A DNA stretch of 43,734 nucleotides from Deltaproteobacteria bacterium. GTDB lineage: Bacteria; Desulfobacterota; Syntrophia; Syntrophales; JACQWR01. The DNA is taken from NCBI GenBank assembly GCA_016209105.1, contig JACQWR010000008.1:1-43734 (forward strand), in the 5' to 3' direction. Position numbers and translations under genes: made by a program. Shown piece by piece: positions 22,349-31,231 of this stretch. The notes below the pieces were generated by a model. That model searched no databases. It was given only the letters and a program-made list of their open reading frames with translations, and had not been told where the DNA came from. Each line of letters opens with the position of its first letter. Positions within the stretch are counted from its first letter, which is position 1.

Positions 22349-23283
22349 TCACCGGTCCCGATTATCCTGACCTCCGGTTCGAGGTCAATGCCCCGTTCCC
22401 CCTTGACTTTTTTTATAACCAGGTCAATCAGGGCAACAATATCCACAGCTTTTGCGTGCCCCAGGTTGACAATGAAATTCGCGTGCTTTTCCGATATCTG
22501 CGCATCGCCGATGCGGACGCCTTTGAGCCCCAGTTCTTCGATGATACGACCTGCCGGAATGCCTGGGGGGTTCTTGAATATGGAGCCGGCATTTCGGTAT
22601 TCAAGGGGGTGTTTTTCCCTGCGTGCCTGTAGAATGCCGGCCACCTGTTCTTCCACCGCCGTTTTTTCCCCTTTTTTCAGCAGGAACGACGCACCGGTTA
22701 TGATGCTGTCTTCCGGAAGGTCGAGGCTCCGGTATGCAAACGTAAGACTTTCCCTTTTCATTTCAAGGGGTTCTCCTCCCCGGGTTATCAGTCTGATTGT
22801 CTCAAGGACATCCTTTATTTCCCGTCCGTGGGCGCCGGCATTCATTCTGACGGCCCCGCCGACACTCCCCGGGATGCCCGTGCAGAACTCCATACCCGTG
22901 AGCGCTTCCCGCAGCGACAGAGCAACGAGCTCGGAGAGGGAAGCCCCCGCCTCCGCCCGGAGGGAAACGGCGCCGCGGCTTTTTTCGGACATCTCTATAT
23001 TGCGGAGGCCTTTCAGGGAGATCACCGCTCCCCGGTAACCCGAATCCATGACGATCAGATTCGTCCAGTTTCCTACGGGAAGAAACGGTATTTCCCGCTC
23101 CCGTAAATATGCCACCGTCTTTATGACCTCTTCCGTGTTTTCGGGGAAGATCATGATGTCGGTCCTGCCGCCTACCCCCATTGAGGTATAGCGATCCAGG
23201 GATTCATCAAACACCACCTTCCCTGCCGGGAGGAGTTTCCGCAGTGTTCTTTTTACTTCATCCTTGTCCATCTGCGTATCCAT
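22345..23283 (-). CDS. murB: UDP-N-acetylenolpyruvoylglucosamine reductase MurB
   Basis: A 312-residue FAD/NADPH reductase that makes UDP-MurNAc. The FAD-binding part shows TSMGVGGRTDIMIFP and GIPGSVGGAVRMNAGAHG. The substrate domain has YRNAGSIFKNPPG with the proton-donor Ser, and the terminal LEPEVRIIG carries the catalytic Glu. It begins 221 bases after murC; the gap contains a long palindromic element. In E. coli and many relatives ddl follows; here ftsQ does, directly overlapping. Confidence 0.96.
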   Translation of the reverse strand: MDTQMDKDEVKRTLRKLLPAGKVVFDESLDRYTSMGVGGRTDIMIFPENTEEVIKTVAYLREREIPFLPVGNWTNLIVMDSGYRGAVISLKGLRNIEMSEKSRGAVSLRAEAGASLSELVALSLREALTGMEFCTGIPGSVGGAVRMNAGAHGREIKDVLETIRLITRGGEPLEMKRESLTFAYRSLDLPEDSIITGASFLLKKGEKTAVEEQVAGILQARREKHPLEYRNAGSIFKNPPGIPAGRIIEELGLKGVRIGDAQISEKHANFIVNLGHAKAVDIVALIDLVIKKVKGERGIDLEPEVRIIGTGE

Positions 23284-23297
23284 AACGAGAGAGCGTC

Positions 23298-23466
23298 AAG
23301 ATTGGATTTACACGCGCTCAAAAATCTTTTTCGACCATGCATCGTCTCGCTTCGCTGCAAAGGCAAAACTCGCGCTTGCGAGCTCAAACCTTGCCTTTGC
23401 GGACGCTCTACTGCGACGGCATGGTACTGAAAAATATTTAATTTGCGCATTCGTAAATCCAATCTT
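23298..23466. repeat. 169-bp nested palindromic element inside the dcw cluster
   Basis: Outer arms AAGATTGGATTTAC (23298-23311) and its exact complement (23453-23466). Middle arms GCAAAGGCAA (23357-23366) and exact complement (23391-23400). Apex CTCGC-GCTT-GCGAG (23369-23382). Parts between the arms also pair imperfectly, for example ACCATGC near 23334-23340 with GCATGGT near 23419-23425. The RNA would fold into one long hairpin in the murC-murB gap. It may be a MITE-like repeat or an RNA processing site; no protein is encoded. Confidence 0.75.
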
Positions 23467-23504
23467 CACTCTTTTTCGAAGGTCTCAATGAAGGCGGCCT
23501 GTCC

Positions 23505-24914
23505 TCATTCCGCCCCCCGTTCCTTCAGCCTTTTCAGAAATTCCTCGCCCACCTTCCATACGTTTCCCGCCCCCAGGGTTATGACCACATCCGAAGGGTT
23601 CACCGTGGCCAGGAGGTGCGCCACGATTGCACCGAAATCCGGCAGATGCCGCACGTCCCGGTGGCCGTTGTTTTTGATGCCTTTGCACAGGCGCGCGGCA
23701 TCAATGCCCCGTATCGGTTCTTCGCTGGCGGCATAGATGTCCGTGAGAATCAGCGCATCTGCCTGGGAAAAGGCGCTCAGGAATTCATTGAAGAGCGCCT
23801 TGGTGCGGGTATAGCGGTGCGGCTGGAAGACGACGACGATTTTCCCCTGCCAGGCCTGCCTCGCCGCGGCAAGGGTCGCTTTGATCTCCGTCGGATGATG
23901 ACCGTAATCATCAATCACGGTAATGCCGCCTGTGCGTCCTTTGACTTCCAGCCTGCGGTGGACACCGGTAAAAAGTTCAAGGCCGGCCTTTATGGATGAG
24001 AAATCCAGATCCAACTCGCGGGCTACGGCAATCGCGGCCATGGCGTTATAGATATTGAACAGGCCGGGAACGTTCAAGCGGATGGCGCCCACGAGGTCAT
24101 CCCGCTCATAGAGGGAAAAACCCGATGACGATCCGGAAAAGGTTATTTCCGTCGCCCGGTAGTCGGCCGGGTGGTCAATGCCGTAAGTAACGGTTTTTCT
24201 CTTTATCTGCGGCAGGATGTCCCGCACGTTTTCATCATCGGCGCACAATATCGTGGAACCATAGAACGGCACAATATTGGCAAACTGCAGAAACGCCTTT
24301 TTGATATCAGTGATGTCGCGGTAATAGTCCAGGTGTTCGCGGTCCACGTTGGTAATCACGGCGAGGGAGGGGCTCAATTTGAGGAATGAGCCGTCACTCT
24401 CGTCCGCTTCCGCCACGATGAAATCGCCGTCCCCCATTTTTGCATTGCTCCCGATATTGGCCAGTTTGCCGCCGATCACCATGGTGGGATCGAGCCCGGC
24501 GTGGCCGAGCACCGTGGATATCATGGACGTCGTGGTCGTTTTCCCGTGACTGCCGGAGATCGCTATGGAAAACTTCATTTTCAGCAATTCAGCGAGCATT
24601 TCCGCCCTCGGGATGACGGGAATGTTTCTCCTATGCGCCTCCTGAACTTCGGGATTATCGGTCTTGACGGCTGTGGACGTGACCACCACATCGGCGTCGG
24701 TAAGGTGCGAGGCTTCATGACCCGTAAAAATGGCGGCGCCGAGGGACTTCAGCCGCATCGTTATGTCGGACGTGTTCAGATCCGAACCGCTGATGGTATA
24801 GCCCAGGTTGAGAAGTACCTCGGCGATGCCGCTCATGCCGATGCCGCCGATGCCGACAAAATGAATGCGCTTCACTTTCCGGTGCATGCTGTCTGTTTTT
24901 CTGCGTTCTTTCAT
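23505..24914 (-). CDS. murC: UDP-N-acetylmuramate--L-alanine ligase MurC
   Basis: A 469-residue ATP-dependent ligase adding the first amino acid to UDP-MurNAc. It shows the N-terminal UDP-binding HFVGIGGIGMSGIAEVL, the ATP P-loop SGSHGKTTTTSMIS, ADESDGSF, and the Mur central and C-terminal motifs VIDDYGHHPTEIKATL and FQPHRYTR. The ATG at 24914 follows AGGATTGGT. It is separated from murG by 102 bases with two structured elements, so its translation could be independently controlled. Confidence 0.97.
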   Translation of the reverse strand: MKERRKTDSMHRKVKRIHFVGIGGIGMSGIAEVLLNLGYTISGSDLNTSDITMRLKSLGAAIFTGHEASHLTDADVVVTSTAVKTDNPEVQEAHRRNIPVIPRAEMLAELLKMKFSIAISGSHGKTTTTSMISTVLGHAGLDPTMVIGGKLANIGSNAKMGDGDFIVAEADESDGSFLKLSPSLAVITNVDREHLDYYRDITDIKKAFLQFANIVPFYGSTILCADDENVRDILPQIKRKTVTYGIDHPADYRATEITFSGSSSGFSLYERDDLVGAIRLNVPGLFNIYNAMAAIAVARELDLDFSSIKAGLELFTGVHRRLEVKGRTGGITVIDDYGHHPTEIKATLAAARQAWQGKIVVVFQPHRYTRTKALFNEFLSAFSQADALILTDIYAASEEPIRGIDAARLCKGIKNNGHRDVRHLPDFGAIVAHLLATVNPSDVVITLGAGNVWKVGEEFLKRLKERGAE

Positions 24915-24923
24915 ACCAATCCT

Positions 24924-24958
24924 AACCCCGATAAACGGGATAAGTGCGTTAACGAAAT
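24924..24958 (-). repeat. Short dispersed repeat, copy 2, in murC leader
   Basis: Inverted relative to copy 1 at 9535-9568, with about four differences including one inserted G in the hairpin. It ends about ten bases before the murC start codon, so the hairpin could affect ribosome access. It overlaps the AT-rich palindrome at 24954-24992 by five bases. Confidence 0.65.
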
Positions 24959-24992
24959 TATTTTCTGCCAGAAAAATGTAGAAAATAATTTC
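24954..24992. repeat. AT-rich perfect palindrome between murG and murC
   Basis: GAAATTATTTTCT (24954-24966) and AGAAAATAATTTC (24980-24992) are 13-bp perfect inverted repeats around a 13-base spacer. There is no following T-tract, so it is not a standard terminator. It is placed right after the murG stop. Confidence 0.6.
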
Positions 24993-25016
24993 TAACTTAC
25001 TAAATTTGGCGCCTGT

Positions 25017-26141
25017 TCATGAGGCAACCAGCGCCAGGCAAGCATCCACAATGTCTGCTGCCGCGCGGTGGTTGCCCAGGGAAGCCGACCTGGCCTCCAT
25101 GTCCATGATAAGTTCCGGGTGGTTATACAGACGCCGGATGACAAAAGCCAGTTCTTTGCCGCCCAAATTCTTTTCCGCGATTATCTCCGCCGCCCCCGCC
25201 TTTACCAGGATACCGGCGTTTTTCGTCTGGTGATCATTTACGGCAAAGGGGAAGGGGATGAGAACGGAGGCCTTTCCCATGGCCGTTATTTCCGCGATCG
25301 AGGTGGCGCCCGCCCGGCAGATAACCAGGTCTGCCGCACGGTAGGCGGATGACATATCCCCAATGAAGGGCAAAACGTGTGCTTCAAAGTTCCGTGCCTG
25401 ATACGTGTCTGATACGTATTGCAGATCCTTCTCGCCTGTCTGGTGGATTATTTTGAGCCTCGATTTCATGTCTTCCAGGTGGGGCAGCGCTTCCGCAACG
25501 GCCTTGTTGATAGCATGGGCGCCCTGACTGCCGCCGAAAACCAGAATCGTAAAGTGTTCCCGGCTCCGCGTAAAGGCGGCGGGCGACCCGGAGGCATGAT
25601 GGCGGTCAGCCGCCGCGTTGTTGCCGTTTCCTTTGAGGAACGCAGCCCGTACGGGATTTCCGGAAACAGAGGTTTTCCTTTCTGAAAACGACATTGCCGT
25701 TTCAGGAAAGGTCAGAAATATCCGGTCAACCAGCTTTCCCAGGATCCTGTTCGTGATGCCGGGTATGGCGTTTTGTTCCGCGATAGCGGTTTTGATTCCC
25801 AGAAAACTCGCGGCCAGCAGTACCGGCCCGGAAGCATATCCGCCGACGCCGAATACGATGTCCGGACGAAAAGCACGGATAATTCTCACGGCCTGCCCGA
25901 TGCTGCGGGGTATTTTGAGAAGCGCTTCTATGGTTTTCATCCGTCCTTTGCCCTTTATTCCCTCCACGTCAATGGTGCGGAGGTCAAATCCGCTGTCCTT
26001 GAGGATTTTCTTTTCCAGCCCTCGTTCGCTTCCCACAAACAGCACCACGTTCTCACTGTTTCTCGTCAGGAATTCCTCCGCCACCGCGATACCGGGAAAG
26101 AGGTGGCCACCCGTGCCGCCCCCCGCAATGATCATCTTCAC
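25017..26141 (-). CDS. murG: UDP-GlcNAc:lipid I GlcNAc transferase MurG
   Basis: A 374-residue GT28 glycosyltransferase that makes lipid II on the inner face of the membrane. It starts MKMIIAGGGTGGHLFPG with the lipid I-binding glycine loop. The C-terminal domain has FGGSQGAHAIN, HQTGEKD, VICRAGATSIAEITAMGKASVLIPFPFAVNDHQ, the UDP-GlcNAc site. I chose the GTG at 26139-26141 because AAGGAG lies six bases before it; an upstream ATG adds 13 residues without family similarity. It lies 81 bases after ftsW. Confidence 0.96.
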   Translation of the reverse strand: MKMIIAGGGTGGHLFPGIAVAEEFLTRNSENVVLFVGSERGLEKKILKDSGFDLRTIDVEGIKGKGRMKTIEALLKIPRSIGQAVRIIRAFRPDIVFGVGGYASGPVLLAASFLGIKTAIAEQNAIPGITNRILGKLVDRIFLTFPETAMSFSERKTSVSGNPVRAAFLKGNGNNAAADRHHASGSPAAFTRSREHFTILVFGGSQGAHAINKAVAEALPHLEDMKSRLKIIHQTGEKDLQYVSDTYQARNFEAHVLPFIGDMSSAYRAADLVICRAGATSIAEITAMGKASVLIPFPFAVNDHQTKNAGILVKAGAAEIIAEKNLGGKELAFVIRRLYNHPELIMDMEARSASLGNHRAAADIVDACLALVAS

Positions 26142-26222
26142 GTTTCGCTCCTTGCTGGTATTGCCGTGGTTGTACCGCAAACTGCGTTACAACCGGTGAC
26201 ACAGGCAGTTTCCTCTTTTATT

Positions 26223-27329
26223 TCACGTCTGGTACGAAGAAATATTCATAAGTATCCCCACTGCCGCGAGGCTCATGATCAGCGACGTTCCGCCGTAGCT
26301 GAGAAAGGGCAGTGCCAGTCCTTTCAGGGGGATAAGCCCCATTACCCCCGCAATATTAATGAATGCTTCCAAAGCAATGATCATCGTAAGGCCTGCCGCC
26401 AGAAGCGTGCCGAAGAGATCGGGAGCCTTCAGGGAAATGATGAATCCCCGGAGAACAAAAAGGGTAAAAAGGAAAATGATGACCCCCACCCCGATAAAGC
26501 CGCTCTCTTCGGCGATAATCGCCAGGATGAAGTCGGTATGCGGTTCCGGGAGATAGAAAAGTTTCTGCATGCCGTCACCAATTCCCACGCCGAACGTACC
26601 GCCCGAACCGAAGGAGAGGAGCGACTGAATGATCTGAAATCCCGTGTTGCGGGGGTCCTTCCAGGGGTCCAGAAAACTTATGAGTCTTTGCCAGCGGTAA
26701 CTCTTATGAACGATAAGCCAGACGGCAGCGGGGGCAAAGGCGGCGGCCAGCGCCGCAAGATGCAATAGGCGCGTTCCTGAGAGATACAACATCAGCATTA
26801 GGATTATGGCGATGATCACCGATGTGCCGAAATCAGGTTCTAAGAGAATGGGTATCACGATCACCAGGGTTATGGAGAGGGGTATGAGTATCCCCTGACT
26901 AAATTCCCTCAGGTGCTGTGTTTTTTTCGACAGGAAATGAGCAAGAAAGAGTACCATGGCTATCTTTACCATTTCCGTCACCTGGAACGAAAAAATGCCC
27001 GTGTTCAGCCAGCGGGTGGCCCCCCCGGCCTTAACGCCGATTCCGGGGACGAACAGCAGACAGAGCAAAAATACAGAAATGACAATGCCCGCGTATGCGA
27101 GTTTCCTCAGCTTTCGGTAAGAAATCTTCGTCAGGAAAACCATGATGCCCATGCCCAAGAATACGAAGAAAATCTGTTTTTTGAGAAAATACTGTCCGTC
27201 CCTGAACTTTTCCATCGCCATAATGGAGCTGGAACTATAGATCATGACGGTGCCCACGGTTACGAGGATAAGGGTGGCCATGAGCAAGATGATATCAGGT
27301 CTCTTTTCCGCCGGTGCAAAACTGTTCAT
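26223..27329 (-). CDS. ftsW: SEDS lipid II glycosyltransferase FtsW
   Basis: A 368-residue membrane protein of about ten helices in the SEDS family, which polymerises septal peptidoglycan with FtsI. Visible family blocks are SYRWQRLISFLDPWKDPRNTGFQIIQSL, the large-loop segment GIGDGMQKLFYLPEPHTDFILAIIAEESGF, and PFLSYGGTSL near the end. The start overlaps the murD stop as ATGA. Because ftsI lies in the same operon, FtsW is preferred over RodA. Confidence 0.95.
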   Translation of the reverse strand: MNSFAPAEKRPDIILLMATLILVTVGTVMIYSSSSIMAMEKFRDGQYFLKKQIFFVFLGMGIMVFLTKISYRKLRKLAYAGIVISVFLLCLLFVPGIGVKAGGATRWLNTGIFSFQVTEMVKIAMVLFLAHFLSKKTQHLREFSQGILIPLSITLVIVIPILLEPDFGTSVIIAIILMLMLYLSGTRLLHLAALAAAFAPAAVWLIVHKSYRWQRLISFLDPWKDPRNTGFQIIQSLLSFGSGGTFGVGIGDGMQKLFYLPEPHTDFILAIIAEESGFIGVGVIIFLFTLFVLRGFIISLKAPDLFGTLLAAGLTMIIALEAFINIAGVMGLIPLKGLALPFLSYGGTSLIMSLAAVGILMNISSYQT

Positions 27330-28678
27330 GATATCAGGTCCCTCACCCTATCTTTAAAAAACCGTCCCCGTGCCTTGTAATCGGTAAATTCGTCAAAGCT
27401 TGCACATCCCGGGGAAAGCAAAATAATGTCCCCGGGAGAGGCTTTTGTATGGGCGATCCTGACGGCGTCTCCGAGGGTTGCCGACAGGGTAGTGCTGACC
27501 GTTTTGCCGAGCACCCGGTGAATCTTCTCCCTCGCTTCACCAAAAAGCACCAATGCTTTGACCTTCTTTTCCACGAGTGGGGAAAGCGCCTGAAAATCCC
27601 CCTCCTTATCCCTGCCCCCCATGAGCAGGACAATGGGCGCCGAAAAAGTTTCCAGCGCCCGTACGACTGCGTCCACATTCGTTCCTTTGGAGTCGTCATA
27701 GAACGTGATGCCGTTTTTTTCACCGGCAAATTCTATCCGGTGCGGCAGTCCCCGGAAATTGGCGACCGTTGCGATAATGTCCGCGGGTTCGCAACCGCTC
27801 TCTCGTGCGGCAAGGATTGTAGCCATAACGTTTTCAAGATTGTGCTTTCCGGGAATCTTTACCATATCCACGGGGTATTCCTCTCTCATGCCGGGGGAAC
27901 CTACGGCGACCAGTGTTTCGTGGTTAAGGAATATCCCCTCCTCCACCTTCCGTGAAGAACTAAAATATTTCACCCGCGCGGTGAGGCGTTTTGCAAGCGT
28001 CTGCGAAGAGGGTTCATCGGCATTGAGAATGGCAAAATCCGTTCCCGTCTGGTTTGCAAATATCCGTTCCTTTGTCCGCCGGTAGGCCTCAAAGCTGCCG
28101 TGGTAGTTGACATGATCGCAGGTGGTGTTCAAAAGCACGGAGATAATGGGGTGGAACTGTTCCGTCCACTGCAACTGGAAACTGCTTACCTCCACCACCG
28201 CGTAGTCGTCAGTCTGGATGCCTCCAACGTACCCGATCAGGGGGTCCCCAATGTTTCCCCCCACAAATACTTTTTTCCCACACCCCTTGAGGAGGTCGCC
28301 GATCAGTGTCGTAGTCGTTGTCTTCCCGTTGGTGCCCGTGATGGCAATCAGGGGAATCGCTAAGAACCGAAAGGCCAGTTCTATCTCGCTCACAATGGGT
28401 ATATTCCTCTTCACGGCTTCCCTGAGAATGGAATTGAACGGCGGTACGCCGGGTGAAGGAACGACCAGGTCAACCCCGGACAGACAGCCCGTCTCGTATT
28501 CCCTGACTTCCACGTCATTGCGCAGCCCGGCTGGCTCCCGGAGGGAATCTTCCAGGGCTTGCCGGGGCTTTTCGTCGGTAACGATGATCCGGACGTTACG
28601 CCCCGCGAGGAAGCGGGCCGTAACAAATCCCGTCTTCCCCATGCCGATGATCAGTACGTTTCTTCCTGCCAGTTCCAT
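27326..28678 (-). CDS. murD: UDP-MurNAc-L-Ala--D-Glu ligase MurD
   Basis: A 450-residue Mur ligase. The N-terminal Rossmann motif is VLIIGMGKTGFVTARFL, the P-loop ITGTNGKTTTTTLIGDLL, and the C-terminal domain has YDDSKGTNVDAVVRAL and LLMGGRDKEGDF. It adds D-Glu to UDP-MurNAc-L-Ala in the cytosol. The frame is open 99 bases upstream into mraY, but the ATG at 28676-28678 follows AAGGGA and gives the standard N-terminus. It starts 11 bases after the mraY stop. Confidence 0.96.
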   Translation of the reverse strand: MELAGRNVLIIGMGKTGFVTARFLAGRNVRIIVTDEKPRQALEDSLREPAGLRNDVEVREYETGCLSGVDLVVPSPGVPPFNSILREAVKRNIPIVSEIELAFRFLAIPLIAITGTNGKTTTTTLIGDLLKGCGKKVFVGGNIGDPLIGYVGGIQTDDYAVVEVSSFQLQWTEQFHPIISVLLNTTCDHVNYHGSFEAYRRTKERIFANQTGTDFAILNADEPSSQTLAKRLTARVKYFSSSRKVEEGIFLNHETLVAVGSPGMREEYPVDMVKIPGKHNLENVMATILAARESGCEPADIIATVANFRGLPHRIEFAGEKNGITFYDDSKGTNVDAVVRALETFSAPIVLLMGGRDKEGDFQALSPLVEKKVKALVLFGEAREKIHRVLGKTVSTTLSATLGDAVRIAHTKASPGDIILLSPGCASFDEFTDYKARGRFFKDRVRDLIS

Positions 28679-28689
28679 CCTGATTCCCT

Positions 28690-29769
28690 TTAGCGTAACT
28701 TCAAGGTACTGATGGCCACCAGCGCCAGCAGAATAGAGATGATCCAGAACCGGACGATAACTTTCGGTTCGGCCCATCCCTTGAGTTCAAAGTGGTGGTG
28801 GATCGGGGCCATCCGGAAAATGCGCCTACCGTGGGATACCTTGAACCAACCTACCTGAAAAATGACGGAAAACGTTTCCACAACGAATATGCCCCCCACG
28901 ATCGCCAGCAGTATCTCCTGTTTTGTGATGACGGCGATTGTGCCGAGGGCGCCGCCCAAAGACAGCGACCCCACGTCGCCCATAAAGACCTGGGCGGGGT
29001 AGGTGTTGTACCAGAGGAACCCGATTCCGGCTCCCACGATGGCTCCACAGAAAATGGCGAGCTCGCCCGTCCCCGCCACGTAGGGGATCTGCAGGTATCC
29101 GGCGATTTTGATGTTGCCGGCAAAATAGGCGAAGAGCAGGTAGGTCATGAAGCAGGTTATTGCCGGGCCGATGGCCAGGCCGTCCAGGCCGTCCGTGAGA
29201 TTGACCGCATTTGCCGCTCCCACGATAATGAACGTGGACAGGATCACGTATCCCCAGCCCAGATCGGGAAGTACGGTTTTGAAAAACGGTATCGTTACAT
29301 GGGACGTAAAGCCGGGTTTCAGGTACAGGACGATGCTGATGAAGAGGGCGATAATGATTTCTCCGGCGAGCCTGATTTTACCGGGGACGCCTTGGCTGTT
29401 CTGGCCCGTCAGTTTCCGGTAGTCGTCCATGAACCCGATGAGGCCGTATCCCACAGTGACCATGATGACGAACCAGATATAATTCACCGTCAGGTTAGCC
29501 CAGAGAAGGGTGGAAATGACCACGGCGAAGATGATCAGAACCCCGCCCATCGTGGGGGTTCCTTTCTTGGCAAGATGGGAATCGGGGCCATCTTCCCGAA
29601 TGGGCTGACCGATATGCATGGCCTGGAGTTTCCGGATCAGCCAGGGGCCCATGGCGAAACAGATGACCAACGCCGTGATCGTGGCGTAGATCGTCCGGAA
29701 CGTTATATAACGAAATACGTTAAAGTATGAATATTCGGTGTGCAGCGGATATAAAAGATGATAGAGCAC
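28690..29769 (-). CDS. mraY: Phospho-MurNAc-pentapeptide transferase MraY
   Basis: A 359-residue polyprenyl-phosphate sugar-phosphate transferase with about ten helices that makes lipid I. The catalytic Asp pair is in [11 protein letters not shown], and the [10 protein letters not shown] and HHHFELKGW motifs are intact. It follows murF by ten bases and precedes murD, as in most dcw clusters. Confidence 0.97.
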   Translation of the reverse strand: MLYHLLYPLHTEYSYFNVFRYITFRTIYATITALVICFAMGPWLIRKLQAMHIGQPIREDGPDSHLAKKGTPTMGGVLIIFAVVISTLLWANLTVNYIWFVIMVTVGYGLIGFMDDYRKLTGQNSQGVPGKIRLAGEIIIALFISIVLYLKPGFTSHVTIPFFKTVLPDLGWGYVILSTFIIVGAANAVNLTDGLDGLAIGPAITCFMTYLLFAYFAGNIKIAGYLQIPYVAGTGELAIFCGAIVGAGIGFLWYNTYPAQVFMGDVGSLSLGGALGTIAVITKQEILLAIVGGIFVVETFSVIFQVGWFKVSHGRRIFRMAPIHHHFELKGWAEPKVIVRFWIISILLALVAISTLKLR

Positions 29770-29779
29770 TTAACAGTCC

Positions 29780-31231
29780 TTAATTATATGTCGTTGTTTG
29801 CCGTCCGCCTTCTTCTACCCCGAAGGTGTTCAGTATTCCTTGTACGAATATTTCCATCTGCGTCTTTCTTGATCCTTTAACCAGGATCCAGTCGCCTTTC
29901 TTGAGCCGGGAGCTGAGGAGCGACAAAACATCGCCGGGAGTTTCCGGGAAAAATAACCGATCTTTCGCCATTCCGTTTTTTATGGCCCCTCTCGCGGTTG
30001 TCCGGGCAAAAGAGCCTTTGAGGAAAAGCGCGCTTATCCCGGTATCCGCCATAAACATGCCGCTTTCTTCATGCAACTCCTCGGCACGATCGCCCAGTTC
30101 CAGCATGTCGCCCAAGATAATCGTGCTTTCATGTCCCCCTTTCAGGTTTCCCAGTGTTTTAACGGCTTCTCTGAGGGAAGAGGGGTTTGCATTGTAGGTG
30201 TCATCAATAAGAAAAGCGCCGTTTTTTAAACGATATATCTCCATGCGGCCGTGAACAGCCTTGAATGCCGAAAGACCGCGGCAGATTTCTGCGTTTCCGA
30301 AGCCTGCCGCCCAGGACATGGCCGCGGCGGCAAGCGCGTTGTAGATATTGTGTTCACCCACGGTCCGCATGGCGATCTCTTCCCTGGCATTTCCTATTTT
30401 CAGGACGAAACGGACGCCCTCCTCTCCCCTGTTTGTAATTTTTTCCGCGGTGATATCCGCGTCGTTATTGATTCCGAATGTTACCCGCTTTCCCCGCCAT
30501 ACCTTTTCCAGAAATATCAACTCCCCATCATCGCGGTTTATTACGGCAACGCCGCCCGGGTCCATGTTTCGGAACAGGTCGCTTTTTTCTTCCCTGACCG
30601 CCTCGATGGATTTGAAGCCTTCCAGATGGGCGGCGCCGATGTTGGTTATGATCCCCACATCGGGCGCGGCTATCCGTGTCAGTCGGGCGATTTCTCCCCG
30701 GGTATTTGTCCCCAACTCCAGGATGGCCGCCGCATGCCCTTCGTTGAGCCGGAAGAGGGTGAGCGGGAGCCCCACGAGATTGTTGAAGTTACCCCGTGTG
30801 CTGAGGGTATTTTTCTTGATTCCCATAATCCCCGCCGCCATTTCCTTGGTTGTTGTCTTTCCCGAACTTCCCGTGATGGCAATCACGGATACGGGAAACT
30901 TTTTTCTCCAGAAATGCGCTATATCCCCCAGCGCCGTCAGGGTGTCCTTCACGAGTATGACCGTCGTCCCCCCGGGATCGGCGCCCAATTTATGTTCCGA
31001 GCCACGTTGTACCAGGACGCCGGCCGCTCCTTCTTTGATTGCCGCGGCGAGAAAAGCATGGCCGTCGAATCGTTCCCCTATTAAAGGGATGAACAGCTTT
31101 CCCCGTGCCGGTTCCCGTGAGTCGGTGGAGATGCCGTTGAATATCGTGTTCTCGCTGCCTCGGAGCAGGGCACCTCCTGTGGCCTGAATGACTTCTCGTC
31201 CGGACAGCAGAGGAGAGGAATTCAATTCCAC
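29780..31231 (-). CDS. murF: UDP-MurNAc-tripeptide--D-Ala-D-Ala ligase MurF
   Basis: A 483-residue Mur ligase. ISTDSREPARGKLFIPL is the N-terminal UDP-binding motif, ITGSSGKTTTKEM the P-loop, GNFNNLVGLPLTLF the central motif, and DDTYNANPSSLREAVKTL the C-terminal one. It attaches D-Ala-D-Ala to the UDP-tripeptide. It overlaps the murE stop by ten bases. The ligase that makes its substrate, Ddl, is not encoded in this window. Confidence 0.96.
   Translation of the reverse strand: MELNSSPLLSGREVIQATGGALLRGSENTIFNGISTDSREPARGKLFIPLIGERFDGHAFLAAAIKEGAAGVLVQRGSEHKLGADPGGTTVILVKDTLTALGDIAHFWRKKFPVSVIAITGSSGKTTTKEMAAGIMGIKKNTLSTRGNFNNLVGLPLTLFRLNEGHAAAILELGTNTRGEIARLTRIAAPDVGIITNIGAAHLEGFKSIEAVREEKSDLFRNMDPGGVAVINRDDGELIFLEKVWRGKRVTFGINNDADITAEKITNRGEEGVRFVLKIGNAREEIAMRTVGEHNIYNALAAAAMSWAAGFGNAEICRGLSAFKAVHGRMEIYRLKNGAFLIDDTYNANPSSLREAVKTLGNLKGGHESTIILGDMLELGDRAEELHEESGMFMADTGISALFLKGSFARTTARGAIKNGMAKDRLFFPETPGDVLSLLSSRLKKGDWILVKGSRKTQMEIFVQGILNTFGVEEGGRQTTTYN

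Noticed and set aside
17237..23466. CRISPR array or tandem repeats
   Set aside because: The repeated structures are single inverted elements, not regularly spaced direct repeats.
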